Origin: Alloalcanivorax gelatiniphagus
GTDB lineage: Bacteria > Pseudomonadota > Gammaproteobacteria > Pseudomonadales > Alcanivoracaceae
Direction: 5' to 3'
DNA length: 64,000 bases
Assembly (NCBI RefSeq): GCF_005938655.1
Contig: NZ_VCQT01000019.1
Location: forward strand, 62,001-126,000
Shown here: positions 38,371 to 48,815 of the stretch, piece after piece
How the letters are laid out: every line of letters begins with the position of its first letter
Position numbering within the stretch: the stretch's first letter is position 1
Made by a program: the position numbers and the translations under genes
The notes under the pieces: model-generated
Told to the model about the DNA's origin: nothing
What the model saw: the letters and a program-made list of their open reading frames with translations, nothing else
The model's database searches: none

Positions 38371-39171
38371 TTATTCGCCGGGTTCTTCGAAGGGCATGGA
38401 GACGGTGGCGGCACCGGCGTCCACGTAGGTGATTTCGGCGGTGATGCCGGAGGCCAGGTCGGAGCAGAGGAAGGCGGCGGTGTTGCCCACTTCTTCAATG
38501 GTCACGTTGCGGCGCAGGGGGGCCTTGGCGGCGTTGTAGTCCAGCATGGTGCGGAATTTCTTGATGCCGGAGGCGGCAAGGGTACGGATCGGGCCGGCGG
38601 AGATGCCGTTCACGCGGATGCCGTCCGGGCCCAGGCTGGCGGCCAGATAGCGCACCGAGGCTTCCAGGCTGGCCTTGGCCAGGCCCATCACGTTGTAGTT
38701 CGGCACGGTTTGCCGGGAGGCGTGATAGGTCAGGGTCAGCAGGGAGCCGTTGCGGCCGGCCATCATCGGGCGGGCCGCCTGGGCCAGCGCCACGAAGCTG
38801 TAGGCGGAGATGTCGTGGGCCATGCGGAAGCCTTCCCGGGTGGCCACGTCGGCGAAGTTGCCGTCCAGCTCGGCGGCCGGGGCAAAGCCCACCGCGTGGA
38901 CCACGCCGTCCAGCCCGTCCCATTGCTCGCCCAGACCGGCGAACACCTGCTGGATCTGCTCGTCGGAGGTCACGTCACAGGGGAAGCACAGGGCTTCGTT
39001 GCTGCCGCATCGCTCGGCCACTTTGAGCACCCGGCTCTTGAGCTTGTCGTTCTGGTAGGTAAACGCCAGTTCCGCGCCTTCACGGTGCATGGCGTCGGCG
39101 ATGCCGGTGGCAATGGAACGGTCGCTGGCGATGCCCACGATCAGGTATCGCTTGCCTGCGAGAAAACCCAT
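38371..39171 (-). CDS. fabI: Enoyl-[acyl-carrier-protein] reductase (NADH) FabI
   Basis: A 266-residue SDR-type reductase for the last step of each fatty acid elongation cycle. The N-terminus [20 protein letters not shown] is the FabI nucleotide loop. The catalytic Tyr and Lys are in [14 protein letters not shown], and [13 protein letters not shown] is the substrate-flap region. The length matches E. coli FabI, the triclosan target. Convergent with ppiD; the yejABEF operon ends 74 bases upstream on the same strand. Confidence 0.97.
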   Translation of the reverse strand: MGFLAGKRYLIVGIASDRSIATGIADAMHREGAELAFTYQNDKLKSRVLKVAERCGSNEALCFPCDVTSDEQIQQVFAGLGEQWDGLDGVVHAVGFAPAAELDGNFADVATREGFRMAHDISAYSFVALAQAARPMMAGRNGSLLTLTYHASRQTVPNYNVMGLAKASLEASVRYLAASLGPDGIRVNGISAGPIRTLAASGIKKFRTMLDYNAAKAPLRRNVTIEEVGNTAAFLCSDLASGITAEITYVDAGAATVSMPFEEPGE

Positions 39172-39245
39172 GTTCTGTCCTCAAAAATAGTCACTCCGGC
39201 GCCCAGTATAGGCGATCACGGTGGCCGTGAAAGACGCCGGCGGGG

Positions 39246-40853
39246 TTATTGTGCAACGGCTTGTTTCCCGTCACGGTTGAAGGCCGCCTCCATAAGACGC
39301 CGGGTGTAGGCCTGCTCCGGGGACTGGAACAGGCGCTCGGTGTCGCCATGCTCGACCACCTTGCCATGGCGCATCACCAGCAGCCGGTGGCTGATGGCGC
39401 GCACCACCTTGAGGTCGTGGCTGATAAACACATAGCTGAGTCCGCGACGGCGTTGCAGGTCTTTCAGCAGCTCCAGCACCTGGGCTTGAACGCTGCGGTC
39501 CAGGGCCGAGGTGGGTTCGTCGAGAATCAGCAGGTCCGGTTCCAGCACCAGGGCCCGGGCGATGGCGATGCGTTGGCGTTGGCCGCCGGAGAATTCGTGG
39601 GGGTAGCGGTCGCCGCTGTCCGCCGGCAGACCGACTTCGGCGAGCAGGGCGCGCACCCGTTCGGCGCGCTGGTCGGCGTTCAGGCCACGGTCATGGACGC
39701 GCAGGCCTTCTTCCACCGCCTGATGGACGGTGAGGCGCGGGTTGAGACTGCCGTAGGGGTCCTGGAACACCACCTGCATATGCCGGCGCCAGGGGCGCAG
39801 GGCCCGGCCGCTCAGGGTTTGCAGCGGCTGATCCAGCAGCACCACCTTGCCCTTGGCGCGGATCAGCCGCAGCAGAATCAGCGCCAGGGTGGACTTGCCG
39901 GAGCCGGATTCGCCGACCACGCCGAGGGTTTCGCCGCGCCGCAGCTGGAACGACACGCCGTCCACCGCCGCCACCGTTTCCCGGGCGCCAAGCCAGCCCC
40001 GTCGCCGGCCGCTGAAGTGCGCCTCCAGGTCGTCGGCGCGCAGCAGCACCGGCGCGTCCGCCGGGGTGGGCGGCGGCTGGCCGCCGGGCTCCGCCGCCAG
40101 CAGATGGCGGGTGTAGTCGTCCTCTGGGTGGTTCAGCACCCGGTCGGTGGCGCCCCGTTCGACGATGCGGCCCTGGTGCATCACCGCCACGTCCTCGGCG
40201 AAGCGGCCCACCAGGCCCAGGTCATGGCTGATCAGCAGCACGGCCAGGTGGCGTTCCCGCTGCAGCCGTTTGAGCAGGTCGAGGATGGCTTCCTGAATGG
40301 TCACGTCCAGGGCGGTGGTGGGTTCGTCGGCGATCAGCAGCCGCGGGTCGTTGGCCAGCGCCATGGCGATCATCACCCGTTGCCGCTGGCCGCCGCTGAG
40401 CTGATGGGGATAGCGGGCCAGCATGTCGTCGCTGGCCGGCAATTCCACCTGTTCCAGCAGTTCCAGGCAGCGCTTGCGCACCGCCGCCCGGCCCAGCCGC
40501 TGATGCACGCGGATCGCCTCGCCGATCTGCTTTTCCACCCGGTGTAGGGGATTCAGGGCGGTGAGCGGTTCCTGGAAGATGGTGCCTATATCTCCGCCGC
40601 GCAGGGCACGCCGCCGGGCTTCCGACCAGTCCAGCACATTGTCGCCGTCCAGTTCGATGGTGGCGGCCTGACGGTGGGCACCACCGGGCAGCAGGTCCAG
40701 CAGCGACAGGGCGGTGAGTGATTTGCCGGAGCCGGATTCGCCCACCAGGGCCAGCATGCGGCCCGCTTCCAGGTCCAGATCGATGCGGTCCACCGCCGGC
40801 CGCGCCGGGTCGTCGAACCAGACACTCAGTTCACGAACACGAAGCAGGCTCAT
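39246..40853 (-). CDS. yejF: Peptide ABC transporter ATP-binding protein YejF
   Basis: A 535-residue fused protein with two ABC ATPase domains. Walker A GESGSGKS occurs near 37 and again near 316, and signatures LSGGQRQRVMIAMAL and FSGGQRQRIAIARAL are present, each followed by a Walker B (LLIADEPT, LLILDEPT). It powers the Yej importer of peptides, which in E. coli also imports microcin C. The ATG overlaps the yejE stop by 4 bases (ATGA). Last gene of yejABEF. Confidence 0.95.
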   Translation of the reverse strand: MSLLRVRELSVWFDDPARPAVDRIDLDLEAGRMLALVGESGSGKSLTALSLLDLLPGGAHRQAATIELDGDNVLDWSEARRRALRGGDIGTIFQEPLTALNPLHRVEKQIGEAIRVHQRLGRAAVRKRCLELLEQVELPASDDMLARYPHQLSGGQRQRVMIAMALANDPRLLIADEPTTALDVTIQEAILDLLKRLQRERHLAVLLISHDLGLVGRFAEDVAVMHQGRIVERGATDRVLNHPEDDYTRHLLAAEPGGQPPPTPADAPVLLRADDLEAHFSGRRRGWLGARETVAAVDGVSFQLRRGETLGVVGESGSGKSTLALILLRLIRAKGKVVLLDQPLQTLSGRALRPWRRHMQVVFQDPYGSLNPRLTVHQAVEEGLRVHDRGLNADQRAERVRALLAEVGLPADSGDRYPHEFSGGQRQRIAIARALVLEPDLLILDEPTSALDRSVQAQVLELLKDLQRRRGLSYVFISHDLKVVRAISHRLLVMRHGKVVEHGDTERLFQSPEQAYTRRLMEAAFNRDGKQAVAQ

Positions 40854-41896
40854 GGGCGGCTCCCGCTGTCGGCATGGTATTTCCTCGGGTCGAAGGCATC
40901 GCGCACCGCCTCGCCCACGAACACCAGCAGCGACAGCATCAGCGCCAGGGTGACGAAGGCGCTGAGCCCCAGCCAGGGGGCGTGCAGGTTGGCCTTGCCC
41001 TGGCCCAGCAGTTCACCGAGGGAGGGCGAGCCCGGCGGCAGGCCGAAGCCGATAAAGTCCAGGGAGGTGAGCAGGATCACCGAGGCGTTGAGCACGAAGG
41101 GCAGGTAGGTGAGGGTGGCGACCATGGCGTTGGGCAGCATATGGCGGAACAGGATCACCGGGGTGCGCACCCCCAGGGCCTGGGCGGCGCGCACATAGTC
41201 CAGGTTGCGCGCGCGCAGGAATTCGGCGCGCACCAGGTCCACAAGTGTCATCCACGAAAACAGCAACATGATCAGCAGCAGGGTCCAGAAGCCGGGCACC
41301 ACGAAACTGGAAATCACGATAATCAGATAGAGGATTGGCATGCTCGACCAGATTTCCAGAAAGCGCTGCCCGGCCAGGTCCAGCCAACCGCCGTAGTAGC
41401 CCTGTAGCGCACCCACCACGACGCCGATGGCACTGGAGGCCACCGTCAGGATCAGCCCGAACAGCACCGACAACCGGAACCCGTAAATCAACCGCGCCAG
41501 CACGTCGCGGCCCTGGTCGTCGGTGCCCAGCCAGTTCTCCGCCGAGGGCGGCGCCGGCGCCGGCTGGGTCAGTTCGTAGTTGATGGTGTCATAGCTGTAG
41601 CGGATCGGCGGCCACAGCATCCAGCCATCCTTGTCGATCAGTTCCTCGACGAAGGGGTCCCGATAATTGGCCTCGGTTTCGAACAGGCCGCCGAAGGCGG
41701 TCTCCGGGTAGACCTGGAACACCGGCCAGTACAGCTCGCCCTGGTAGCGCACCAGAATCGGCTTGTCGTTGGCCACCAGTTCGGCGCCCAGGCTGACCAC
41801 GAACAGCACCATGAACACCGCCAGAGACCAGAGCCCCCGGCGGTTGCGGCAAAAGGCCCGCCATTGGCGGCGCCAGATCGGTTCGCTGCCGGTCAT
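40850..41896 (-). CDS. yejE: Peptide ABC transporter permease YejE
   Basis: A 348-residue inner-membrane permease with about six helices. The first is near 25-43, followed by a periplasmic stretch typical of YejE/OppC (WLGTDDQGRDVLARLIYGFR). The cytoplasmic EAA loop is near ALGVRTPVILFRHMLPNA. I start at the ATG at 41896, which shares a base with the yejB stop (TGATG), rather than the Met at 41938 inside yejB. It pairs with YejB to form the channel. Confidence 0.94.
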   Translation of the reverse strand: MTGSEPIWRRQWRAFCRNRRGLWSLAVFMVLFVVSLGAELVANDKPILVRYQGELYWPVFQVYPETAFGGLFETEANYRDPFVEELIDKDGWMLWPPIRYSYDTINYELTQPAPAPPSAENWLGTDDQGRDVLARLIYGFRLSVLFGLILTVASSAIGVVVGALQGYYGGWLDLAGQRFLEIWSSMPILYLIIVISSFVVPGFWTLLLIMLLFSWMTLVDLVRAEFLRARNLDYVRAAQALGVRTPVILFRHMLPNAMVATLTYLPFVLNASVILLTSLDFIGFGLPPGSPSLGELLGQGKANLHAPWLGLSAFVTLALMLSLLVFVGEAVRDAFDPRKYHADSGSRP

Positions 41897-42978
41897 CAGC
41901 GCGACCTCCGCTCGAAATCGATGCGCGGGTCCACCCACATGTAGGTCAGGTCGGACACCAGCTTCAGCAGCATACCCAGCAGGGTGAAGATGAACAGGGT
42001 GCCGAACACCACCGGATAGTCCCGGTTGATCACAGACTCAAAGCCGAGCAGGCCCAGGCCGTCCAGGGAGAAGATGTACTCGATCAGCAGCACGCCGGTG
42101 AAGAACATGCCCACGAAGGCCGCCGGGAAACCGGCGATGATGATCAGCATGGCGTTGCGGAACACATGCCCGTAGAGCACCCGGTTCTCGGTGAGGCCCT
42201 TGGCGCGGGCGGTTTGCACGTATTGTTTGCCGATTTCGTCGAGGAAGGAGTTCTTGGTGAGCATGGTCAGGGTGGCGAAGTTGCCGATCACGATGGCCAG
42301 GGTGGGCAGGGTGATGTGATGGATATAGTCGATCACCTTGCCGAACGCCGACAACTGCTCAAAGTCGTCGGAGGTCAGCCCCCTCAACGGGAACCACTCC
42401 AGGTAGGAACCGCCGGCGAACAGCACCACCAGCAGAATGGCGATCAGAAAACTGGGAATCGCATAGCCCACCACGATGGCGGTGCTGGTCCACACATCGA
42501 AGCGGCTGCCGTCGCGCACCGCCTTGCGGATGCCCAGTGGGATCGCCACCAGATAGGTGATCAAGGTACTCCACAGGCCCAGCGAGATGGACACCGGCAG
42601 GCGCTCCAGGATCAGCTGGCCCACCGGCCGGTCCCGGTAATAGGATTCGCCGAAATCGAAGGTCAGGTAGCGTTTGATCATCAGCCAGAAACGTTCCGGC
42701 GCCGGCTTGTCGAAGCCGTAGAGCTTCTCGATGCGCTGGATCAGTTCCGGCGGCAGCCCCCGGGAGCCCCGGTAGTCGGCGCCGCCGGAGCCGACGAAAT
42801 CCGCGGTGTTGCCGGCGAAACCGGCACCGGCGCCACCACCACCGAGGCCCTGAAGCTGGGCCAGCGCCTTTTCCACCGGCCCGCCGGGCGCCGCCTGCAC
42901 GATCACGAAATTCAGCAGCAGAATGCCGAACAGGGTGGGAACGATCAGGGCCAGCCGCTTGAGAATATAGACCAGCAT
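41896..42978 (-). CDS. yejB: Peptide ABC transporter permease YejB
   Basis: A 360-residue permease with the OppB/DppB topology. [25 protein letters not shown] forms the first helix (it has one stretch per helix up to six), then a long periplasmic segment rich in Gly (about 45-80) as in other YejB proteins, and an EAA loop near [21 protein letters not shown]. Stop and start codons of yejA-yejB and yejB-yejE share a base (TGATG), so the four subunits are made in a fixed ratio by coupled translation. Confidence 0.94.
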   Translation of the reverse strand: MLVYILKRLALIVPTLFGILLLNFVIVQAAPGGPVEKALAQLQGLGGGGAGAGFAGNTADFVGSGGADYRGSRGLPPELIQRIEKLYGFDKPAPERFWLMIKRYLTFDFGESYYRDRPVGQLILERLPVSISLGLWSTLITYLVAIPLGIRKAVRDGSRFDVWTSTAIVVGYAIPSFLIAILLVVLFAGGSYLEWFPLRGLTSDDFEQLSAFGKVIDYIHHITLPTLAIVIGNFATLTMLTKNSFLDEIGKQYVQTARAKGLTENRVLYGHVFRNAMLIIIAGFPAAFVGMFFTGVLLIEYIFSLDGLGLLGFESVINRDYPVVFGTLFIFTLLGMLLKLVSDLTYMWVDPRIDFERRSR

Positions 42979-44789
42979 CAGCGGGCGCTTTCATTCCACC
43001 AGAGGTCCAGCGCCCCGGTGATCGGTACATAGGGGGGCAGGGGCGCGTGGCTGAGGCCGGCCCGGTAGGCGAACCGATGGGTCGGCGCGTACCAGTTGGG
43101 CACCACGTAGAAGCCCCACTGCAGGGCCCGGTCCAGGGCCCGGGTACGGGTGACCAGGGCCTCGCGGCTCTGCGCCGCGATCACCTTGTCGACCAGGGCA
43201 TCCACCGCCGGGTTGCAGACCCCGGCATAGTTCTGGCTGCTTTCCCGCTTGGCGGATTCGCAGCTCCAGAAGCCGCGCTGTTCGTTACCCGGTGAGGTGG
43301 ACTGCCCCCAGCCGCCAACGATCATGTCGAAATTGAAGCGCCGCAGGCGCTGCACGAACTGGGACTGGTCCACCCGCACCACGTTGGCGTCGATACCCAG
43401 GGTCTTCAGATTGCGGGCGAACGGCAGCACGACGCGTTCGAACGCGGGCCGGGAGAGCAGGAACTCGAAGGCCACCGGTTTGCCGTCCGGGGTGTACAGC
43501 TTGCCGTTCCTGACCTGGTAGCCGGCGTCGATCAGCAGCTTCTGGGCATGGCGCAGATTTTCCCGGGGGCGCCCGGAACCGTCGGAATGGGGCGGCTGAT
43601 AGCTTTCCGTGAACACCCGGGGAGGCAGGTCTTTCCTGAGCGGTTCCAGCAGCGCCAGTTGGTCCTCGTCGGGCAGGCCCTCGGCGGCCAGGTCGGAGTT
43701 CTGGAAGTAGCTGCGGCTGCGCCGGTACTGACCGTAGAACAGGTTCTTGTTGGACCATTCAAAATCGAAGGCGTAGGTGATCGCCTCGCGCAGCACCGGG
43801 TCCTGGAACACCGGGCGGCGGGTGTTGAACACGAAGCCCTGCATCCCGGCCGGATTGCTGTGCGGCACTTCCTCGGTGATCAGACGGTGCTCGTCGAAGG
43901 CGTCACCGGTGTAGGCGGTGGCCCACAGCTTGGAGTTGGTTTCCGTGCGCCAGTCGTAGTCGCCGCGCTTGAACGCTTCCAGGGCCACGGTTTCGTCGAG
44001 ATAGTATTCCTGGATCACCCGGTCGAAATTGTAGCGGCCGCGCATCACCGGCAGATCCCGGGCCCAGTAGTCGTCGCGGCGCTCATAGACCACCCGCTTG
44101 CCGGGCTTGAAGCTCTTCACCCGGTAGGGGCCGGAACCCAGCGGCGGTACCAGGGTGGCGTCGGCGAAGTCCTTGTCCTGCCAGTAGTGCTTGGGCATCA
44201 CCGGCAACTGGCCGACGATCATCACCAGCTCCCGGTTGTCGCCGGGCTTGAAGGTGAACTTCACCTTGCGCTCGGAAAGCGCCTCCACGTTTTCCACATC
44301 GCCATAGTAGTAGGCGTAGAACGGCTCGCCTTCGTCCCGCAGTTTCTGGAACGTCCACACCACGTCCTCGGCGCGCACCGGCTGGCCATCGGCGAAGCGG
44401 GCTTCCTTGCGCAGGGTGAAGGTGACCCAGCGGCGGTCCTCCGGCCATTCGATGGTTTCCGCCAGCAGACCGTACTCGCTGAACGGCTCGTCCAGGCTGC
44501 GCACGGTGAGGGTGTCGTACAGGTATTCGCCAACGCCGGCGGCGGCGGTGCCTTTCGGCAGCCAGGGCATGAAGTTGTCGAAACCACCCAGGCTGTAGAG
44601 CCGCAGATCGCCCCCTTTGGGGGCGTCCGGGTTGACGTAATCGAAGTGTTTGAAGCCGGGCGGGTACTTGGGCGTACCGTGCATGGCGATGGCATGGGCG
44701 GAGGTGGTGTCCGCGACCGCCCCTTGGGGCAGGGGCACCAGCAGAAAAACAACCGCCAGAAACAAAAAGGACCGCATTGCGCCTGTCAT
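42978..44789 (-). CDS. yejA: Peptide-binding protein YejA, periplasmic
   Basis: A 603-residue solute-binding protein of the SBP_bac_5 family (cluster C). A Sec signal is present ([20 protein letters not shown]). Family features include [40 protein letters not shown] and [13 protein letters not shown]-like segments. It captures peptides for YejBEF. Two in-frame Met codons are possible, at 44789 and 44777; either keeps the signal intact and neither has a strong ribosome site. First gene of yejABEF; the 112-bp gap upstream to mltD should hold the promoter. Confidence 0.94.
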   Translation of the reverse strand: MTGAMRSFLFLAVVFLLVPLPQGAVADTTSAHAIAMHGTPKYPPGFKHFDYVNPDAPKGGDLRLYSLGGFDNFMPWLPKGTAAAGVGEYLYDTLTVRSLDEPFSEYGLLAETIEWPEDRRWVTFTLRKEARFADGQPVRAEDVVWTFQKLRDEGEPFYAYYYGDVENVEALSERKVKFTFKPGDNRELVMIVGQLPVMPKHYWQDKDFADATLVPPLGSGPYRVKSFKPGKRVVYERRDDYWARDLPVMRGRYNFDRVIQEYYLDETVALEAFKRGDYDWRTETNSKLWATAYTGDAFDEHRLITEEVPHSNPAGMQGFVFNTRRPVFQDPVLREAITYAFDFEWSNKNLFYGQYRRSRSYFQNSDLAAEGLPDEDQLALLEPLRKDLPPRVFTESYQPPHSDGSGRPRENLRHAQKLLIDAGYQVRNGKLYTPDGKPVAFEFLLSRPAFERVVLPFARNLKTLGIDANVVRVDQSQFVQRLRRFNFDMIVGGWGQSTSPGNEQRGFWSCESAKRESSQNYAGVCNPAVDALVDKVIAAQSREALVTRTRALDRALQWGFYVVPNWYAPTHRFAYRAGLSHAPLPPYVPITGALDLWWNESAR

Positions 44790-44901
44790 CGTTATTGTGG
44801 ACTCCAGAAAGGGGCCGGTGGCGACACCATAGCCCAGGCCGCGTTTTTCACCAAATACCCGGATTGGAGCCTGATCCGGCCGTGGAGTTCGCGGCCGCCG
44901 A

Positions 44902-46521
44902 TCAGGGCGCGCTGCGCACGTCCACGTACAGGGTCAGATGGTCCCCCGGTTGCAGGTAGCGGCGCTGCTTGACGCCGTTGTTCCAGTCGCGGATCTGGTT
45001 CACCGATACATTGAAGCGGCTGGCGATGGCGTACAGGGAATCGCCCTGACGCACGGAATAGCGCACCTTGCGGATCATTTCGTCGCGGCGTTCGTCGCGG
45101 CGGGTGGCGGCGGGGCCATCCTCGGTCCAGACCGCCAGGGTCTGGCCGATGCGCAGCGGGTCGCCGGGGGCCATGTTGTTCCAGCGCGCCAGCTCACGGA
45201 CGCTGACGTCATAGCTGCGCGCCAGCGCCCACAGGGTCTCGCCGGATTCCACCCGGTGATCGATGCGCTGGCGTCCGGCCCGGGCCCGGTCCTGTTGCCG
45301 GGCCCGGCGGGCGTCGGCGCTGAGCGGGTAGTCGTCCGCCGCCCGTTCCGGAATCAGCAGGGTGCGGCCGGCGACAATGGTGCTGCCTGGCAGGTCATTG
45401 ATGTCGCGCAGTACCGAGGTTGTGGTGCGGTGGCGGCGGGCAATGGCGCTCAGCGAGTCACCGGGGCGGATGGTGTAGCGCATCCAGCGCATGCGCTCGG
45501 CGGCGGGCAGGGCGGCGATCCGTTCGCGGAAGGTGTCCGCGGCGTCCACCGGCACCAGCAGATCGGTGGGGCCGTCCGGCGCGGTGGCCCAGCGGTTGAA
45601 GGCCGGGTTGAGCAGATACAGTTCCTCGCTGGAGATCTCCGCCAGTCTGGCGGCCTGGGCCAGGTCGATCTGGCCGCCGGCGTCCACGGTGGCGAAGTAG
45701 GGCTGGTCCTCGATGGGGTGCAGGGTCACGCCGTAGCGTTCCGGAGTGTTGACGATCTGCGCCACCGCCAGCAGCTTCGGCACATAGGCGGTGGTCTCGC
45801 TGGGCAGGTCCAGGTTCCAGAAATCCGTGGGCAGGCCGGCTTCCTCGTTGCGGCGCCGGGCGCGGGACACGGTGCCGCCGCCGGCGTTGTAGGAGGCCAG
45901 CGCCAGCAGCCAGTCGCCGTCGAAGCGTTCCGACAGCTGCTGCAGGTAATCCAGGGCGGCGCGGGTGGAGCGCACGATGTCCCGGCGGCCGTCGTACCAC
46001 CAGGTCTGATCCAGGCCGAAGTACTTGCCGGTGGAGGGAATGAACTGCCAGGGCCCGGCGGCGCGGCCGTGGGAATAGGCGAACGGGTCGAAGGCGCTCT
46101 CCACCACCGGCAGCAGCACCAGCTCCAGCGGCATGTCCCGGGCTTCCGCCTCCTCCACGATAAAGTGCAGGTAGCGCTCCGAGCGGGTGGTGACGCGGGT
46201 GAAATACTGGGGGTGGCGGGCGTACCAGTCGCGCTGGGCGCTGACCCGCGGATTGTCCTGCTGCAGGTCCAGGCGGTAGCCACGGCGGATGCGGTCCCAC
46301 AGGTCCTGGTCGCTGGCATCGGCGTTGCCGTGGGGCGCCGGCTCGGCCATGCCGTTGGCCAGATCCGGGTCCTCCAGGGAGGGCTCCGCCGCCGGCATCG
46401 GCGGCAGCTGTGTCACATCCGGCTTATCGCCACGGTCGCCGTCACTACTGGACGGTGTCAGGGCACAACCGCTCCCCACTAGCGCGATCCCCAAGATCGC
46501 GCAACCCATAAATTTATTCAT
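44902..46521 (-). CDS. mltD: Membrane-bound lytic murein transglycosylase D
   Basis: A 539-residue lipoprotein that cleaves peptidoglycan glycan strands to 1,6-anhydromuropeptides. The signal ends in a somewhat unusual lipobox (LVGSGC; Cys19). The SLT domain has the catalytic Glu in VVESAFDPFAYSHGRAAGPW (about 141-160), then PSTGKYFGL and ALASYNAGGGTV. Three LysM modules follow: YTIRPGDSLSAIARRH, HRVESGETLWALARSY and YSVRQGDSLYAIASRF. I start at the ATG at 46521, since it begins the signal; the longer frame to 46581 is not needed. It belongs to the conserved mltD/gloB/rnhA/dnaQ neighbourhood. Confidence 0.95.
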   Translation of the reverse strand: MNKFMGCAILGIALVGSGCALTPSSSDGDRGDKPDVTQLPPMPAAEPSLEDPDLANGMAEPAPHGNADASDQDLWDRIRRGYRLDLQQDNPRVSAQRDWYARHPQYFTRVTTRSERYLHFIVEEAEARDMPLELVLLPVVESAFDPFAYSHGRAAGPWQFIPSTGKYFGLDQTWWYDGRRDIVRSTRAALDYLQQLSERFDGDWLLALASYNAGGGTVSRARRRNEEAGLPTDFWNLDLPSETTAYVPKLLAVAQIVNTPERYGVTLHPIEDQPYFATVDAGGQIDLAQAARLAEISSEELYLLNPAFNRWATAPDGPTDLLVPVDAADTFRERIAALPAAERMRWMRYTIRPGDSLSAIARRHRTTTSVLRDINDLPGSTIVAGRTLLIPERAADDYPLSADARRARQQDRARAGRQRIDHRVESGETLWALARSYDVSVRELARWNNMAPGDPLRIGQTLAVWTEDGPAATRRDERRDEMIRKVRYSVRQGDSLYAIASRFNVSVNQIRDWNNGVKQRRYLQPGDHLTLYVDVRSAP

Positions 46522-46558
46522 AACAATGATATACAAGCGGAATTTTGCGTTGATTCTA

Positions 46559-46606
46559 GGCACCGCCCCCGGCAGGGGCAAGCAAAAATGCCCCGGCCAC
46601 GGTGCC
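46559..46606. terminator. Nested hairpin between mltD and gloB, possible gloB terminator
   Basis: GGCACCG (46559-46565) pairs with CGGTGCC (46600-46606), and inside it GGGGCA (46575-46580) pairs with TGCCCC (46589-46594). On the minus strand an ATTTTTG loop follows the inner GGGGC arm, but no T-run follows the outer stem, so termination is uncertain. Confidence 0.4.
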
Positions 46607-46699
46607 CTCCCATGGAAATCCGACGTCCGTCACAGGCCTATCGGAATGCCAGAATCGTGCCGTTCCAAGGGGGCGCCGGCCCGTTTGGCTGTGCTGTGT

Positions 46700-47473
46700 T
46701 CAGGCCGAGTCCTTCCAGCGGCGCAGGGCCGCGAAGCCTTCCACCGGGTTGTCCGGGCGGCTGCCGAAGTGTTGCTGGCAGGCCTCGCGGAGCTGCGGTT
46801 CGGCGGCGCGCAGGAACGGGTTGGTGCGCCGTTCCTCGCCGATGGTGGAGGGCAGGGTGATGCGCTGTTCGTCGCGCAGTTCGCGCACCCGGCTCAGGCG
46901 GTCATTCACCGCCCGGTCGTCCGGTGACACGGTGGCGGCGAAGGTCAGGTTGGCCAGGGTGTATTCGTGGGCGCAGAACACCAGGGTCTGCTCCGGCAGC
47001 CCGGACAGCCGGGTCAGGGAGTGGTGCATTTGCTCCGGGGTGCCCTCGAACAGGCGCCCGCAGCCGCCGGCGAACAGGGTGTCGCCGCAGAACAGCCAGC
47101 CTTGCAGCGGCGCCAGGTAGGCGATATGGCCCAGGGTGTGGCCGGGCACGTCGATCACTTCCAGTTCCAGGTCCGGTTCCGGGAGCCGCACCCGGTCGCC
47201 GTCACGGAGCGGGTGGCTCATTTCCGGAATGGTTTCCCGGGCCGGGCCGTACACCGGAATGTCCCGGTCCCGGCACAGGGCGGAGACGCCGCCCACATGG
47301 TCCGGGTGGTGATGGGTGATCAGCAGCGCGCTCAGCACCAGGCCCTGTTCGGCCAGCCAGGCTTCCACCGGCGCCGGGTCGCCCGGGTCCACCACCACGC
47401 AGTGGCTGCCGTCGTGAACGGCCCAGATGTAGTTGTCGGAAAAGGCGGGTATCGCCGTAGGGGCTTGCAGCAT
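46700..47473 (-). CDS. gloB: Hydroxyacylglutathione hydrolase (glyoxalase II)
   Basis: A 257-residue metallo-beta-lactamase fold enzyme that hydrolyses S-lactoylglutathione to lactate and glutathione in methylglyoxal detoxification. The metal motif THHHPDH is at 53-59. Further ligands are in VPGHTLGHIAY, FCGDTLFAGGCGRLFEG and FCAHEYTLANL; the last carries the substrate-binding region. Divergent from the methyltransferase gene by about 50 bp, as in many gammaproteobacteria. Confidence 0.97.
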   Translation of the reverse strand: MLQAPTAIPAFSDNYIWAVHDGSHCVVVDPGDPAPVEAWLAEQGLVLSALLITHHHPDHVGGVSALCRDRDIPVYGPARETIPEMSHPLRDGDRVRLPEPDLELEVIDVPGHTLGHIAYLAPLQGWLFCGDTLFAGGCGRLFEGTPEQMHHSLTRLSGLPEQTLVFCAHEYTLANLTFAATVSPDDRAVNDRLSRVRELRDEQRITLPSTIGEERRTNPFLRAAEPQLREACQQHFGSRPDNPVEGFAALRRWKDSA

Positions 47474-47525
47474 GACGTGATACTCTGTGCTTGGGATGCT
47501 GTGATGCTAACAGCCGGCACGGAGA

Positions 47526-48368
47526 ATGTCAGAGATGCAACTGCCCCCTCTTTCGCGCGCGCCGTTCCGCCGGCAGCCCGAGGACATGGTGCGTCGCTTC
47601 GATCATTGGCTCGAAAGCGAGGCCGGCCAGGCGGTTCTGGCCGCCGAACGGAGCATGGTGGCCGAATGGCTGCCCAAGCTGGTCGGTCAGCGGGCGCTGG
47701 AAATCAGCGGCGGCCGGGGCCGCGACCTGCTCGCCGGTATCCGCCTGCCGTGGCGCTGCTCGGTGACGCCGGTACCGGACCCCGACGGCGACCGTCGGGT
47801 GCGGGACCCGGAGTGCGCCGCCGAGGAGCGGCCACCGGTTCGGGTGCAGGCCTGTCCGGAGGCCCTGCCGGTGGCCAAGAACAGTGTCGACGTGGTGCTG
47901 CTGCACCACGGTCTGGAATTTCAGGATAACCCCCATTTGGTATTGCGCGAGGCGGCCAGCTGCGTGGCGCCGGGCGGCACCATCGCGGTGCTCGGCTTTC
48001 ACCCGCTCAGCGTCATGGGCCTGGCCCGCTGGCTGCGTGGCGGCGCCAACCGCCCGGGCTGGAACGGGCGCTACTTCCGGCCCTACCGGGTCAGCGACTG
48101 GTTGCATGTGCTGGGCTTCGAGGTCGAAGGGCTGGCCGGGGGCTTCTATAATCTGCCGCTGGGCGACCGGGGCCGGGCGCGGCTGCGCTGGCTGGAATGG
48201 CTGGGCGGCAAGCTGTGGTGGCGGTTCGGCGGTGTCTATCTGCTGGTGGCGCGCAAGCGCGCGGCGATGATGCGCCCGCTGGCGCCGCAGCGGGCGTTCA
48301 GCCGCCAGCGGCCCACGGTGGTGTCGGTGCCGGTGGCGCGCTGGCGCCAGGAACGGAATACGGAGTGA
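47526..48368 (+). CDS. SAM-dependent methyltransferase (class I), next to rnhA
   Basis: A 280-residue protein with a class I methyltransferase core: a weak motif I (ALEISGGRGRDLL, about 58-70), an acidic motif near VRVQACPEALP, and DVVLLHHGLEFQDNPHLVLREAASCVAPGG-like motif IV-V (about 121-150). The protein is conserved between gloB and rnhA in gammaproteobacteria but its substrate is not known. The start may be the Met at 47526 or the next at 47535. The C-terminal 50 residues are basic and low in predicted structure. Confidence 0.8.
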   Translation: MSEMQLPPLSRAPFRRQPEDMVRRFDHWLESEAGQAVLAAERSMVAEWLPKLVGQRALEISGGRGRDLLAGIRLPWRCSVTPVPDPDGDRRVRDPECAAEERPPVRVQACPEALPVAKNSVDVVLLHHGLEFQDNPHLVLREAASCVAPGGTIAVLGFHPLSVMGLARWLRGGANRPGWNGRYFRPYRVSDWLHVLGFEVEGLAGGFYNLPLGDRGRARLRWLEWLGGKLWWRFGGVYLLVARKRAAMMRPLAPQRAFSRQRPTVVSVPVARWRQERNTE

Positions 48369-48371
48369 CGT

Positions 48372-48815
48372 TTGAATCAGATTGAAATCTTCACCGACGG
48401 CGCCTGCCGGGGCAATCCCGGCCCTGGCGGCTGGGGCGCCGTGCTGCGCTATGGCGACAGCGAAAAGGAACTGTACGGCGGCGAACCGCACACCACCAAT
48501 AACCGCATGGAACTGATGGCGGCGATCCGCGCCCTGGAGGCGCTGACCCGGCCCTGCGAGGTCCATCTGACCACCGATTCCCAGTACGTGCGCAAGGGCA
48601 TCACCGAGTGGCTGGCCAACTGGAAAAAGCGTGGCTGGAAAACCGCCGCCAAGAAGCCGGTGCTCAACCAGGACCTGTGGATGCGGCTCGACCAGGCCAC
48701 CGCCAACCATCGCCTGCACTGGCATTGGGTGAAAGGGCACAGCGGCCACCCGGACAACGAACGGGCGGATCAGCTGGCCAATCGTGGTATCGATGAGATG
48801 AAGGCACGGGCATGA
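48372..48815 (+). CDS. rnhA: Ribonuclease HI
   Basis: A 147-residue enzyme that cuts the RNA of RNA-DNA hybrids. The catalytic residues Asp9 ([16 protein letters not shown]), Glu47-48 ([10 protein letters not shown]), Asp70 (TTDSQYV) and the C-terminal Asp in [11 protein letters not shown] are all present. The start is TTG at 48372: the N-terminus aligns with the family only if this codon is used, and no ATG is available. It lies 3 bases after the methyltransferase gene and overlaps dnaQ (ATGA). Confidence 0.97.
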   Translation: MNQIEIFTDGACRGNPGPGGWGAVLRYGDSEKELYGGEPHTTNNRMELMAAIRALEALTRPCEVHLTTDSQYVRKGITEWLANWKKRGWKTAAKKPVLNQDLWMRLDQATANHRLHWHWVKGHSGHPDNERADQLANRGIDEMKARA